Positions 52,858 to 61,322 of a stretch of DNA of 64,000 nt are shown here, piece after piece. Location of the stretch: NCBI GenBank assembly GCA_000010565.1, contig AP009389.1, positions 2,356,001 to 2,420,000 of the forward strand, written 5' to 3'. A program made the position numbers and the translations under genes. Each line of letters starts with the position of its first letter. Positions within the stretch are counted from its first letter, which is position 1. Under the pieces are notes generated by a model that saw only the letters and a program-made list of their open reading frames with translations, had not been told where the DNA came from and searched no databases. Origin of the DNA: Pelotomaculum thermopropionicum SI (lineage in GTDB: Bacteria; Bacillota; Desulfotomaculia; Desulfotomaculales; Pelotomaculaceae).

Positions 52858-53089
52858 ACAGGTCCTCCCTGGTCCATGACGGCTTACCTTTGCCTATTAA
52901 ATCAAAACCCTTTTTCATGATCTCCATCTGGTTGGTTTTTGCCCTTTTGTAGGCATCGTCCCTGGCAACAATATCCTCCAGGTGACGTGCCAACAATCCT
53001 GATACTGATGTGTTTTTTTCCACCGCAATATGTTTGATCTTCCTCAGTATTTCCTTGGGAATGGACAGAGTAATATTCTGGCAATCCAT
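52844..53089 (-). CDS. vapB: Ribbon-helix-helix antitoxin, copy 2
   Basis: 81 residues from ATG 53089 with GGAGGTGATTGAG upstream. CQNITLSIPKEILRKIKHIA and SVSGLLARHLEDIVARDDAY match copy 1 closely. Intact, so both pairs may be active and could cross-neutralise. Confidence 0.87.
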   Translation of the reverse strand: MDCQNITLSIPKEILRKIKHIAVEKNTSVSGLLARHLEDIVARDDAYKRAKTNQMEIMKKGFDLIGKGKPSWTREDLYERR

Positions 53090-53319
53090 CTCAATCACCT
53101 CCACATAATTCAGTGTATCACGTGGTTCAGTGAAAAGCAACTGACGGTAACATAAGAAAAGATAGAATCCAGGTCACGGGATAACCGGTCAATATCAGAG
53201 TTCAAAACCGGTTAAATTAATAGACAGGGATAACTTCGATCCCTGCCCCGGCTTTGAAACCCGCGAAGGCGAAGGCAGGCAAGGGGGACGGTTCTTGTGC
53301 CTGTTTACCCGCAGGCAGG

Positions 53320-53640
53320 AATCGCGGTGGGGTCACCAGTTGCCAGGCGCACCCGCACAGATCCGTACGTGCGGCCTTACCTCATACGGCTCCTACTTGG
53401 GTATGCAACGCTAAGCATTTGATGCTGATTCACGTATTCTGTCTAGTCGCTCAATGCTTCCCCCTGTCTCTGCGTACAGTTCGCAGTCGTCTCGTCAGAA
53501 ATTCCCCCTGGTCTCCGGCTTTCCCTCCAGTACTTCCTCCATTGATTACCCAACTTTGTTCGGCACCTTCCTCGGTAATATGCCGTTGTCTGATTTCTCA
53601 ACAGCGTACACGCCATGGTTGCGGCCACGGGCCTTCAAAC
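53320..53640 (-). mobile_element. Group II intron, 3' RNA fragment
   Basis: On the minus strand TAGGAGCCGTATGAGGTAAG followed by CACGTACGGATCTGTGCGGG is the stem typical of the 3' part of group II introns downstream of the RT gene. Sequence on both sides is similar to known introns (GCATACCCAAGT), but no reverse transcriptase frame is present. A dead remnant, separate from the one at 771-1847. Confidence 0.55.
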
Positions 53641-53701
53641 AACAAAACCACGCCAATGTCGAAAAAAATCATGCCGGATTAAATTTGCCTCTTAAGTTTG
53701 G

Positions 53702-53730
53702 TAATACGTCACGGCTTCTTTTTCATTACA
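53702..53730 (-). promoter_or_regulatory. ECF-type promoter, orphan copy
   Basis: TGTAAT, 16 bp, CGTATTA on the minus strand. Downstream, ATG 53672 opens a 24-codon frame (MIFFDIGVVLLFEGPWPQPW) whose start matches that below the 26178 promoter. The gene it once served is gone. Confidence 0.65.
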
Positions 53731-53785
53731 CAACTTTCGCTATAATTTCCCGGGATTTGCCGGCGGCGGTTTCAACCGGAGCAAA

Positions 53786-53816
53786 TAAAAAACCTCCGCC
53801 GGTAAAGCCGGTGGAG
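53786..53816 (-). terminator. GCCGGT-type terminator of PDDEXK gene
   Basis: Minus strand: CCTCCACCGGC, TTTA loop, GCCGGCGGAGG, then TTTTTTATTTGC-like tract. It follows the gene ending at 53876. Confidence 0.75.
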
Positions 53817-53875
53817 GCCGGTTCAATCAAGATGGATTGACTGTGATCCAAATACCTTTTAAAACCTGCCTTTTG

Positions 53876-54751
53876 CTAATTCAGTCCGCCTTTCAGCCGC
53901 CGGACGGTTTCCAGGTCCAAGCCGGTTATCTCCGCAACGACGTCTTCCGGCAAACCCTTTTTCAAGGCCGCCCGGGCAGTTTCCAGCTTGCCTTCCTTTA
54001 TGCCTTCCTTTATACCCTCCGCACGGCCTTTTTCATGCCAGCTGGTGGTAATCTGCATGATGGCCTCGGCCTCCTCCCTGTTAATTTTACCCAGTTCCAG
54101 GCTGAATTCTTCCTCTTCTTTCCGGTTCAGCTTAAGATAAGCCTCGAAGAAACCGCCCAAAAGCTCCGCCCGCGCCGGATCCAGTTTCATCCGGGCCAGC
54201 ATGCGCATGAATTCCAGCCTGACTTTTACTCTTTCTTCCGCTTTGAAGCCCATTTTACTCAACAGCGCCGCCGCCACCGGATTATCGCCGGCCGCATAAT
54301 CCCGCCATTGAAGTTTTCTCAGCTCCAGTTTGTAAAACCTAAACCGCAGCACTTCCAGAAAAGGAAATTCAATGTTAAAACTGTCCTCCTCATCACGCGG
54401 CTGATCGTAGCTGAATACGGCCACCGGCAAGATCCTGCACCGGTATTTTTTATACAGCCTGCTGAAATATCTGAACATCCGTTCGTGAAAATCTCTCTGC
54501 GCATAGGCCTGTGTTTCCACATGCACCAGAATCATGCCGGGCTCCTGTTTGAGCCTGGTTTCCACCAGGATATCCACCAGGTTTTTTTCTCCGGCGGTGA
54601 TGTCGGTGAACACCTCCTGCTGCAAAAACCGGAGGTGACTAAAATCTATGGCCTGGCAGGCGGCGGGGAAGAACAAATACATGAATTCGGAGAAAAAGGT
54701 TTGCAACAGTTCCTTGAACAGCCTGTCGTGGTCTGTCCGGTCATTAACCAT
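53876..54751 (-). CDS. PD-(D/E)XK nuclease family transposase (Rpn-like)
   Basis: 291 residues. The nuclease core is in the first 130: DRLFKELLQTFFSEFMYLFF, DILVETRLKQEPGMILVHVETQAY (catalytic D..ExQ) and YSFDQP-like ILPVAVFSYDQP. The C-terminus has charged repeats (EGIKEGIKEGK) and GLPEDVVAEITGLDLETVRRL. Proteins of this type (Rpn/DUF4351) are recombination-promoting nucleases often found singly in such genomes. Confidence 0.85.
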   Translation of the reverse strand: MVNDRTDHDRLFKELLQTFFSEFMYLFFPAACQAIDFSHLRFLQQEVFTDITAGEKNLVDILVETRLKQEPGMILVHVETQAYAQRDFHERMFRYFSRLYKKYRCRILPVAVFSYDQPRDEEDSFNIEFPFLEVLRFRFYKLELRKLQWRDYAAGDNPVAAALLSKMGFKAEERVKVRLEFMRMLARMKLDPARAELLGGFFEAYLKLNRKEEEEFSLELGKINREEAEAIMQITTSWHEKGRAEGIKEGIKEGKLETARAALKKGLPEDVVAEITGLDLETVRRLKGGLN

Positions 54752-54844
54752 TTTTTTGCTCCGTTTATTTCTAGTATATAATGAGCAGGGTTGGGTTGCA
54801 ATAAAAAAGTTGGCGCCGGTTGTTTGTGTTATTGAACCGGCGAA

Positions 54845-55088
54845 TTATACCATTTCTGGCAGTTTTGCTTCTGCTTTTAGATTCTTTTCCCGGTGGTAGC
54901 GCGCCCGGACGTAATGCTCCAGGCTGTATTTCCACTCCCCGCAGGCCGGCCTGTCTTTGTTGACGAACATGGCCCGGTAGCCGCAGCCTCCCATGCAGAC
55001 GGGCAGCACCTTGCAGGCCAGGCAGTCCGCGTACTCGAAAGGCTCCCAGGTAAGCCAGCGGATTTCGCGCATCCGTTCATCCTTGCCC
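54845..55088 (-). pseudogene. SPASM maturase, C-terminal scrap
   Basis: About 80 residues: DERMREIRWLTWEPFEYADC, then LACKVLPVCMGGCGYRAMFV and SLEHYVRARYHREK. It is a paralogue of the end of the gene at 34209 (CVQCKILPVCMGGCSGR) but too different to be a fresh copy, so a second maturase once existed. It breaks at 55088 against another scrap. Confidence 0.75.
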
Positions 55089-55092
55089 GAAA

Positions 55093-55146
55093 TGTTTGAA
55101 GCCTTCGCCAGGGCCACAGGTCATTATTATTGATCCGGAGAACACT
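55093..55146 (+). pseudogene. 3' scrap of the 39392-type gene
   Basis: MFEAFARATGHYY and a stop match the end of the binding-domain gene at 40375-40414, and the homology continues briefly past the stop. Confidence 0.65.
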
Positions 55147-55162
55147 ATCATCCCGGCCATTA

Positions 55163-55300
55163 CCTTATTTTCGAAGTGATCGACCATTACGCCCCGGCGG
55201 CGAAACATGAAACAGAATGTTTTCTGGCATCGGTCACGGATTGGGAAAGGAGAAGGAATTTTGAGCAGGCGCGGGAGCCAGGCCCATCCATACTCGCCGG
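55163..55300 (+). pseudogene. 3' scrap of the glutamine synthetase-like gene
   Basis: EVIDHYAPAAKHETECFLAS and VTDWERRRNFEQA match the end of the gene at 48729 (EVIDHYALAAKQEIECFLKS), with the flanking non-coding sequence also alike. Confidence 0.75.
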
Positions 55301-55365
55301 CGCCCCTGCCGTCAAACCAGCAGGGGCGCCGGCGCCGCTTAAGCGGCATGGATGTCTGATTTAAA

Positions 55366-55966
55366 TTAACCCACCAGGGCTGTTACTCCCACTACCGCTC
55401 CCGCCAGTGCAGCTCCTGCTACGGCTCCCACCCCGACTCCCACTGCTGTCGCTCCTGCCGCGTACAATCCCAGCGCCACTAATGCAAGTACTCCCCCGCC
55501 GGCCACCTGCTCCAGTTCTTCCTCGCTTAGCTCATCGGATTGTTCCAGCATCTGGCTTCCGAAATCTTCCAGGTCCCGCTCGTCAAATGCAAAACCAAGC
55601 TCTCAGGCACAGGCGATGATGGCCCCGGGGTCGCTGAAGCCGATTTCCTGCACTTTTTGGGCTATCTCCGCATTTTCGCCAACCAGTTGCACAAACCTGT
55701 TCAGGTTTTGCATCCCTGCCCGCTGTTCCTTTTTTGCGGCGGCGGCAGCCTTTTCCAGGTTCTTTTTGATCCTGGCCCTGTTCAGCTCCGTTACCTTGTT
55801 TCTCAGTTCCTCCAGTTCCCGCCGCTCAAATTCATAGCCCAGTTCCCGGCCGTAGGCTGCTATAGCTTCCAGATTTTCAACGCCTATCTCCTTCACCTTA
55901 TTGGCCGCTTCTTCATTCTCCGCAATAAATTGCATAAACCTGTTCAGATCCTCAATTAATGCTCAT
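55366..55966 (-). pseudogene. Tandem-Nif11 precursor, broken copy B
   Basis: ATG 55966 is followed after three codons by a four-base insertion that creates a stop. The first domain (FIAENEEAANKVKEIGVENLEA) and second domain (NLNRFVQLVGENAEIAQKVQ) are otherwise present. A second lesion, TGA in place of AGA, lies in the second domain after AIIACA. The end carries EQVAGG and a different hydrophobic core (VLALVALGLYAAGATAVGVG ...). Confidence 0.8.
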
Positions 55967-56049
55967 TACCTGATTCCTCCCGTTTTAAATTTAATCTTGT
56001 CCCCTTTCATACATGGGGGACATTTCCCGCAGGGGTGTGTCCCCCGTCC

Positions 56050-56235
56050 TTAATAAACCTCGTCGATAAAGCCGTCGTCGAAAAGCTTTTGGACCACTGT
56101 TCTTAACACGACGGGATTCACCCCGTGCTCTTTCACCAGTCGTCCGGTTATCTGAGCATAGGTACTCTCCCCCGCGGCGATAAGCTCTCCCAGGGGACCG
56201 CATTTTTCCCTGGACTTGAAGTAATTCTCTGGCTG
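56050..56235 (-). pseudogene. Duplicate 3' end of the radical SAM epimerase
   Basis: The sequence is identical, or nearly so, to 57470-57650, covering the last 60 codons (KCGPLGELIAAGESTYAQIT, RTVVQKLFDDGFIDEVY). At 56232 it joins glutamine synthetase-like 3' sequence (GAAGGAATTTTGAGCA). Confidence 0.8.
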
Positions 56236-56289
56236 AAGGAATTTTGAGCAAGTGCAGGACCCGGCTCATCCGTACATGGAACAGCCCAC

Positions 56290-56450
56290 GACTACACGGC
56301 TGTGCTATAACAGCAATAGGAAATTTTAGTGAATATTAGTAAACATTCAGGAACAAACAGGTGGAAAATCTAAAATGGACATAACAATTGAAACAAACGG
56401 GGAAGGATCGGAGTCCCCGCCGGTTTGACGGCGGGCGGCTGACAAAAGCC
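56290..56450 (-). repeat. Inverted copy of 50100-50260
   Basis: About 150 bp, including AACAGCAATAGGAAATTTTA and the GGAAGGATCGGAG stretch, is the reverse complement of the DNA between the glutamine synthetase-like gene and Nif11 copy A. Confidence 0.75.
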
Positions 56451-56504
56451 GGCGGGAGGCCTGGGAAAAGGAACCCCTGACCTTTGCCCGGGAGGCGATC
56501 TGCA

Positions 56505-56705
56505 ATGAGTAAAAATATTACTTCACCATTCGACCGCAACCAGGACCTGCCTCTATTTGAGTCGGCCAGACACCAGGAGGCTTTTGCTCGCCTGCAGCTG
56601 ATGGTTAAAAACAATTACCTTGGTGTGCTTACCGGTGAGGTGGGCAGCGGCAAGCCCACTTTAATCCGGATTCTGGTACAGAGGCAACAATATCGCTGCT
56701 GCTAA
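56505..56705 (+). pseudogene. ExeA/TniB-type AAA ATPase, N-terminal scrap
   Basis: ATG 56505 with GGGAGGCGATC upstream. ITSPFDRNQDLPLFESARHQ and GVLTGEVGSGKPTLIRIL match the start of transposon-linked AAA proteins; the Walker A has GKPT instead of GKST. After about 60 residues it runs into the core end of Nif11 copy C on the other strand. Confidence 0.7.
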
Positions 56706-57266
56706 AGCTCCTGCTCCTGCTAACGCTACTCCTGCTCCTGCTGCTAACGCTACTCCTGCTCCTACTAACGCTACTCCAGCTACTATTCCCGGCCATACCC
56801 CGCCGGCCACCTGCTCCAGTTCTTCCTCGCTCAACTCATCGGATTGTTCCAGCATCTGGCTTCCGAACTCCTCCAGGTCCTGCTCGTCGAACTCAAAACC
56901 ATGCTCTCTGGCATAGGCGATGATGGCCCCGGGGTCGCTAAAGCCGATTTCCTACACTTTTTTGGCTATCTCCGCATTTTCGCCAACCAGTTGCACAAAC
57001 CTGTGCAGGTTTCGCATTCCCGGCCGCTGTTCCTTATCCGCGGCGGCGGCAGCCTTTTCCAGGTTCTTTTTGATCCTGGCCCCATAGAGCTCCGTAACTT
57101 TATTCATAACTTCCTCCAGTTCCCGCCGGTCAAATTCATAGCCCAGTTCCCGGGCATAGGCGGCTATGGCTTCCAGATTTTCAACGCCCACCTCCTTCAC
57201 TTTATTGGCCGCTTCTTCATTCTCCGCAAGAAATTGCATAAACCTGTTCAGATCCTCAACGCTCAT
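56661..57266 (-). pseudogene. Tandem-Nif11 precursor, broken copy C
   Basis: ATG 57266. The first domain is whole (VEDLNRFMQFLAENEEAANK). In the second a TAG replaces the CAG codon after AEIAKKV. The frame then continues to EQVAGG and a core VWPGIVAGVALVGAGVALAA ... that ends in residues from the ExeA scrap (LLPLYQNPD). Confidence 0.8.
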
Positions 57267-57464
57267 TACCTGATTCCTCCTTTTTTAAAAATTACAGGGT
57301 TGCTTCAAAATCCTGCCGGCAACAACAATACAGGTGAGTTAACGGCTTTATTTTCCAACACATAGTAAAATATAGGAACTTGACATACCCTTTTTAAATT
57401 ATCATAGCTTATGATAGTAGCCACGTATAACGGAGGCGCTTTATAGAGGAGAGGGGCGTGTCCC

Positions 57465-58934
57465 CTATCCACAATAAACCTCGTCGATAAAGCCGTCGTC
57501 GAAAAGCTTTTGGACCACTGTTCTTAACACGACGGGATTCACCCCGTGCTCTTTCACCAGTCGTCCGGTTATCTGAGCATAGGTACTCTCCCCCGCGGCG
57601 ATAAGCTCTCCCAGGGGACCGCATTTTTCCCTGGACTTGAAGTAATGTCTCTGGCTGGGGGTCAACAAGTCAAACCCCTCCTCCGTGGGGCGGAATACCA
57701 TGTCGTCCCTGAAACGCAGCGGTTTATCCGGGGGAGGGGACAGGAACATGCTGCGTTCCACCATTGCCTGGATGACTTCCGGGAAATCGTTCTCATCGGT
57801 GTAGACAGCTTCGTCAAACACCCGGTAGCCATACGGCCATTTTTTACTGGTAAAGCACGGGCTGAAAAGCTGGATGGTTTTGTTCACCAGGTTGATGTGA
57901 AAGCCGCTGGCGCAGGAGATGGATCCCTGGGGGATGATGAGTTCCTCCCTGTTTTTAATGTCCCGCTCCCCTCTAAGGCCATCAATTTCCTTCAGGATAC
58001 GCCCGCCGGCGACCTTTTGCCTCGGGTGCTCCTTCATCTGCATCAACAGTTGTATGTACTGCAGTTCCCGCGGGCTGAAAGCGTCGTGGATTTTATCCAG
58101 CATGTCCACGGACAGTACGCTTAAGCGGGGCCAGGGGTAGGGGCCTTTCATATAATAGTCGAGCAGTTGGCGCACCCAGGGAATATCGTCCCCCACGGCT
58201 GTGGAAGTGCAGAGGACGGCCCCCGTGAGTTCTTCGTAGTCCTTGAGAAAATCAATGTAGTTGGGGTTGTCATGGGGTTCGGAGCAGTAATAGGGCAGGG
58301 CCAGGGCCGCCTGCTCTTTTCCGAACAGGTCGATACAATGCTGAATAATGCGGCGGAAATAATCGCGCCGGGTATGATAGTCCAGAATTCCTTTCAGTTT
58401 TTTGGCGGCAAAGGAGCAAAACCAGCAGCCCACGCTGCAGCCGTCGCTCAATTCAAAGGCAAATACCGCGTGGCTGATCTGGTAGCCGAAAGCGCCCAGT
58501 TCGCTTTTTGTGGCGGCAATACGCCTTTTTCGCCAGGCGGCGAATTTTTTATTCTGCGGAACAGGAAGAGAATCATATTTACACGGGCAGGAACAGATTT
58601 TTTGCAGGTGCCTGCCCCACAGCTTCAAGAGGGGGTACCGGTCGGCAATCTCCCATATTTCCGGATTGAGCTGGTCCGCACGGTTTTTCAGCATGGCGAT
58701 CATATACGCACAGGCTTTATCCGGCACTTCCCAGAGGAAAGCTACATCCTGCAGGTCAAAGGTGACGCCTGTGCTTTTAAGCCTTTCCTTTTGGGCGGGG
58801 GTTATTTCGTTTTTCGTTACCGCCTCCCTGAAAGTTATATCTCCATCGATGCGCTCAAAGAACCGCTTTAACTGGACCAGCTGGTTGATTTCATTTTCCG
58901 TAAAGGATTCATACATTTTTTCATATTCATTCAT
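57465..58934 (-). CDS. Radical SAM RiPP epimerase, PoyD/OspD type
   Basis: About 489 residues from ATG 58934 (GAGGTG upstream; GTG 58946 also possible). The cluster motif is FELSDGCSVGCWFCSFAAKK near residue 165 (CX3CX2C), close to the GCSVGCWFC signature I know from RiPP amino acid epimerases. An RREKCGP/ELIAAGESTYAQI region near the end may bind the leader. Such enzymes convert L- to D-residues in hydrophobic cores and act on Nif11 or NHLP leaders. It lies 86 bp downstream of the intact tandem-Nif11 precursor, its likely substrate. Confidence 0.82.
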   Translation of the reverse strand: MNEYEKMYESFTENEINQLVQLKRFFERIDGDITFREAVTKNEITPAQKERLKSTGVTFDLQDVAFLWEVPDKACAYMIAMLKNRADQLNPEIWEIADRYPLLKLWGRHLQKICSCPCKYDSLPVPQNKKFAAWRKRRIAATKSELGAFGYQISHAVFAFELSDGCSVGCWFCSFAAKKLKGILDYHTRRDYFRRIIQHCIDLFGKEQAALALPYYCSEPHDNPNYIDFLKDYEELTGAVLCTSTAVGDDIPWVRQLLDYYMKGPYPWPRLSVLSVDMLDKIHDAFSPRELQYIQLLMQMKEHPRQKVAGGRILKEIDGLRGERDIKNREELIIPQGSISCASGFHINLVNKTIQLFSPCFTSKKWPYGYRVFDEAVYTDENDFPEVIQAMVERSMFLSPPPDKPLRFRDDMVFRPTEEGFDLLTPSQRHYFKSREKCGPLGELIAAGESTYAQITGRLVKEHGVNPVVLRTVVQKLFDDGFIDEVYCG

Positions 58935-59020
58935 GCTGCAATGCACCTCGCCGGGTTTCTATGTTTTTATTCAAACACCTGTCCCTGTTTGTTCCGATGA
59001 GCCGCGCCTATACATTATAA

Positions 59021-59587
59021 TTATTCTCCTATTGCTGTCACTACGGCCGTTGCTAGTCCCGCTCCTGCCAATACCACTCCAGCAACCACTACCCCGGCTA
59101 ATACGACCGCCGCCGTCCATCCGCCGGCCACCTGGTCCAGTTCTTCCTCGCTGAGTTCATCTGATTTTTCCAGCATCCGGCTGCCGAACTCCTCCAGGTC
59201 CCGCTCGTCGAACTCAAAACCGTGCTCTTTGGCATAGGCGATAATAGCCTTGGGATCGTCAAGACCGATTTCCTGCACCTTTTTGGCTATATCCGCGTTT
59301 TCCCCCACCAGCTGCACAAACCTGTGCAGGTTTCGCATCCCCGGCCGCTGTTCCTTATCCGCGGCGGCGGCGGCCTTTTCCAGATTCTTTTTGATCCTGG
59401 CCCTGTTCAGATCCGCAACCTTGCTTCTCAGTTCTTCCAGTTCCCGCCGGTCAAATTCATAGCCCAGTTCCCGGCCATAGGCGGCTATAGCTTCCAGATT
59501 TTCAACGCCTATCTCCTTCACTTTTCCGGCCGCCTCTTCATTTTCCGCAAGAAACTGCATAAATTTGTTCAGTCCCTCAATGCTCAT
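59021..59587 (-). CDS. Tandem-Nif11 RiPP precursor, intact
   Basis: 188 residues. Two Nif11 leader domains in a row: residues 1-70 (LNKFMQFLAENEEAAGKVKE ... ELGYEFDRREL) and 85-150 (NLHRFVQLVGENADIAKKVQ ... HGFEFDERDL), linked by an alanine/lysine helix. The cleavage site is DQVAGG. The core of 32 residues is almost only Ala, Val, Gly and Leu (WTAAVVLAGVVVAGVVLAGA ...), with no cysteine. GGAAGGAATC precedes ATG 59587. Three damaged paralogues lie at 50245, 55366 and 56661. The core recalls membrane-inserting, epimerised peptides. Confidence 0.9.
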   Translation of the reverse strand: MSIEGLNKFMQFLAENEEAAGKVKEIGVENLEAIAAYGRELGYEFDRRELEELRSKVADLNRARIKKNLEKAAAAADKEQRPGMRNLHRFVQLVGENADIAKKVQEIGLDDPKAIIAYAKEHGFEFDERDLEEFGSRMLEKSDELSEEELDQVAGGWTAAVVLAGVVVAGVVLAGAGLATAVVTAIGE

Positions 59588-59679
59588 TACTTGATTCCTT
59601 CCTGGATTAATTTATCACCGGTGACAATAAAGCTGGTTGGTCATTGTTCCAGCCGTTTAAACGGTTCTCAGATCCTGCG

Positions 59680-60030
59680 CTAAATTTTCATCCACGTTTC
59701 GCAGCGCATCGGACACTGGACTGCCGGACAGTCGACACCGCATTGTGGCGGCACCTGGAAGTTATTGTAACCACCACCTGCCACAGAATCTAATTGTTCA
59801 TCAACCAATAACTGCTCTTCGGGATTGACCGGCAGGACCAGGTACACCACCCGGGCCGGCTCTTCAACTACCTTAACCTCTACTTCTTCGGGGACTTGAA
59901 CGCCTAATTGTCCCAGGGCTTCTTTGGGATTGTCCAGCAAAGCTTTCTTGAAGTCATTGTCTTCCCGGGCTTTCTTGACGATTTCCTTTTCAAGCTCCGC
60001 GCGGGTTATGGTTCTATTGCCTTTATCTAT
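59680..60030 (-). CDS. NHLP precursor, four-Cys core, ATA at the start position
   Basis: The frame from 60030 gives 116 residues like the NHLP gene at 50801: DKGNRTITRAELEKEIVKKA, LGQLGVQVPEEVEVKVVEEP, NPEEQL, DSVAGG. The core starts GYNNFQVPPQCGVDCPAVQC and ends PMRCETWMKI, four cysteines. AAAGGAGGTG is well placed, but the start codon is ATA where the sister has ATG. Translation would need ATA, or TTG at 59940, which removes 30 leader residues. ECF-type promoter at 60078. Confidence 0.8.
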   Translation of the reverse strand: MDKGNRTITRAELEKEIVKKAREDNDFKKALLDNPKEALGQLGVQVPEEVEVKVVEEPARVVYLVLPVNPEEQLLVDEQLDSVAGGGYNNFQVPPQCGVDCPAVQCPMRCETWMKI

Positions 60031-60077
60031 GCTTTTTCACCTCCTTTTCTATGAGAATCAGTTTTGACTTTTACCGG

Positions 60078-60107
60078 TAATACGAGATTTGTCATGAGAG
60101 TATTACA
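60078..60107 (-). promoter_or_regulatory. ECF-type promoter of NHLP/Nif11/epimerase unit
   Basis: TGTAAT, 17 bp, CGTATTA on the minus strand, the only copy with a 17-bp spacer. It would transcribe the NHLP, Nif11 and epimerase genes. Confidence 0.65.
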
Positions 60108-60119
60108 TAAGTATTTCTT

Positions 60120-60395
60120 TTCTCTGAAAAGGTTTTAAAAAAAAGCCGCTGGGCGGATCTATAAAACACGGATCTATAAAACACCGGCAGGGTGGAAGTC
60201 CTGGCGGAATGTGAGAATGGCTGGCAGGGGACGGGGCATATGCCGTTAGCGAAATAAAAAACAGGGATAACTTCTATCCCTGCCGTGATTGCTCTTTTTT
60301 TTAATCCGTTTCATGTCACTCCATCAAGGTGGTTCCGGCATAATAGCGGTAACAGAAAGATATTTAACGGAAGAATATAAAAAGCGACTTCCGGC
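60120..60395. other. Intergenic region, hairpin only
   Basis: No gene seen. CAGGGATAACTTCTATCCCTG near 60263 forms a hairpin; a near copy is at 53223 (CAGGGATAACTTCGATCCCTG), so it is a small dispersed repeat and possible terminator. Confidence 0.45.
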
Positions 60396-61085
60396 TCAGC
60401 CATAAAATCTTATTCTATCTTTATCAGATGGTATTCCATTGTACACTTTTACCCATTGACCATTTTTGTAGACCTCATATTCCTTAAATGCACAGGGAAT
60501 CCCATTTGCCTTAAACAAATCAGAACTGTCCATGAGATGAAAGTGCAGGTGAGGGGCGGTTGAGTTCCCGGAATGACCGACCCTCCCCAACAGTTCGCCT
60601 GTTTTTACTTTTTGACCTTCAGAAACCTTGATTGAACCTCTTCGTAAATGAGCAAAAAAGATATAGACATCGTTAAACTCCATAATGATATAATTACCTG
60701 CAATGGATTGAATATCACCCTTTCGCGGATTGAATATCAGCGTATTCTTTATCACTACCCATAAATCAGATACTAAGTGGACTATTTTCCTTTCTTTGCA
60801 ACCATCTTTGGCTTGCACAATTTTACCATCACAGGGAGCATAAACCTCCCTGCCCCAACAATAACAACTTTTTAATGGCACACCCAGAAAAATATACCGC
60901 AATTTGCTTGCATCATAAAATGGCTTGCCCTTCTTTCCCCAGTTCACCTGCAAAAAATCATAAGCATATCTCTGGCCCAGATGATCCGTACCGTGACTTG
61001 GAACTTTCTTTCCCGGCGTATTTGGAGCCCACCATTCACCCCTGAGTGGAAAGTCCATTATTACTGCATTATCCAATTCAGTCAT
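60396..61085 (-). CDS. M23-family (LytM-type) metallopeptidase
   Basis: About 229 residues from ATG 61085 (GGAAGGA upstream). M23 motifs: HGTDHLGQRYAYD (first zinc ligands), YIIMEFNDVYIFFAHLRRGS, GQKVKTGELLGRVGHSG and PHLHFHLMD. These enzymes cut peptidoglycan cross-bridges. No signal peptide is visible, so either it stays inside or it acts on another substrate. Confidence 0.85.
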   Translation of the reverse strand: MTELDNAVIMDFPLRGEWWAPNTPGKKVPSHGTDHLGQRYAYDFLQVNWGKKGKPFYDASKLRYIFLGVPLKSCYCWGREVYAPCDGKIVQAKDGCKERKIVHLVSDLWVVIKNTLIFNPRKGDIQSIAGNYIIMEFNDVYIFFAHLRRGSIKVSEGQKVKTGELLGRVGHSGNSTAPHLHFHLMDSSDLFKANGIPCAFKEYEVYKNGQWVKVYNGIPSDKDRIRFYG

Positions 61086-61211
61086 GATCATTCCTTCCTT
61101 GATTATAGAATACCATTTTGGCTAACTTTCAGGCATTCCCGGTATGCCCAAAGCCCTACAGGCAAATGCCCGTGTGTTTTAATTATATTTTAACAATTGG
61201 AAGTAATGCGG

Positions 61212-61250
61212 CAAAAAAAACTCAACCGGCAGGTTTTTTAACCGCCGGTT
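61212..61250 (-). terminator. Terminator of the MFS gene
   Basis: Minus strand: AACCGGC, loop, GCCGGTT, then GAGTTTTTTTT, about 70 bp past the stop at 61323. Confidence 0.7.
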
Positions 61251-61322
61251 TGGGTTTTCTGACGTAACGCCTAACAAACAAATTTTCAACCGTCAGGGCA
61301 TTGCTTCATCTACAACCTGTTC

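Noticed and set aside
53443..53628. 61-residue minus-strand frame in the intron fragment
   Set aside because: It has no reverse transcriptase motif and overlaps structured intron RNA.
50245..57266. Stop-codon recoding (TAG/TGA) in Nif11 copies B and C
   Set aside because: The stops differ in type and place, the intact copy has none, and other copies carry indels. Decay explains it better.
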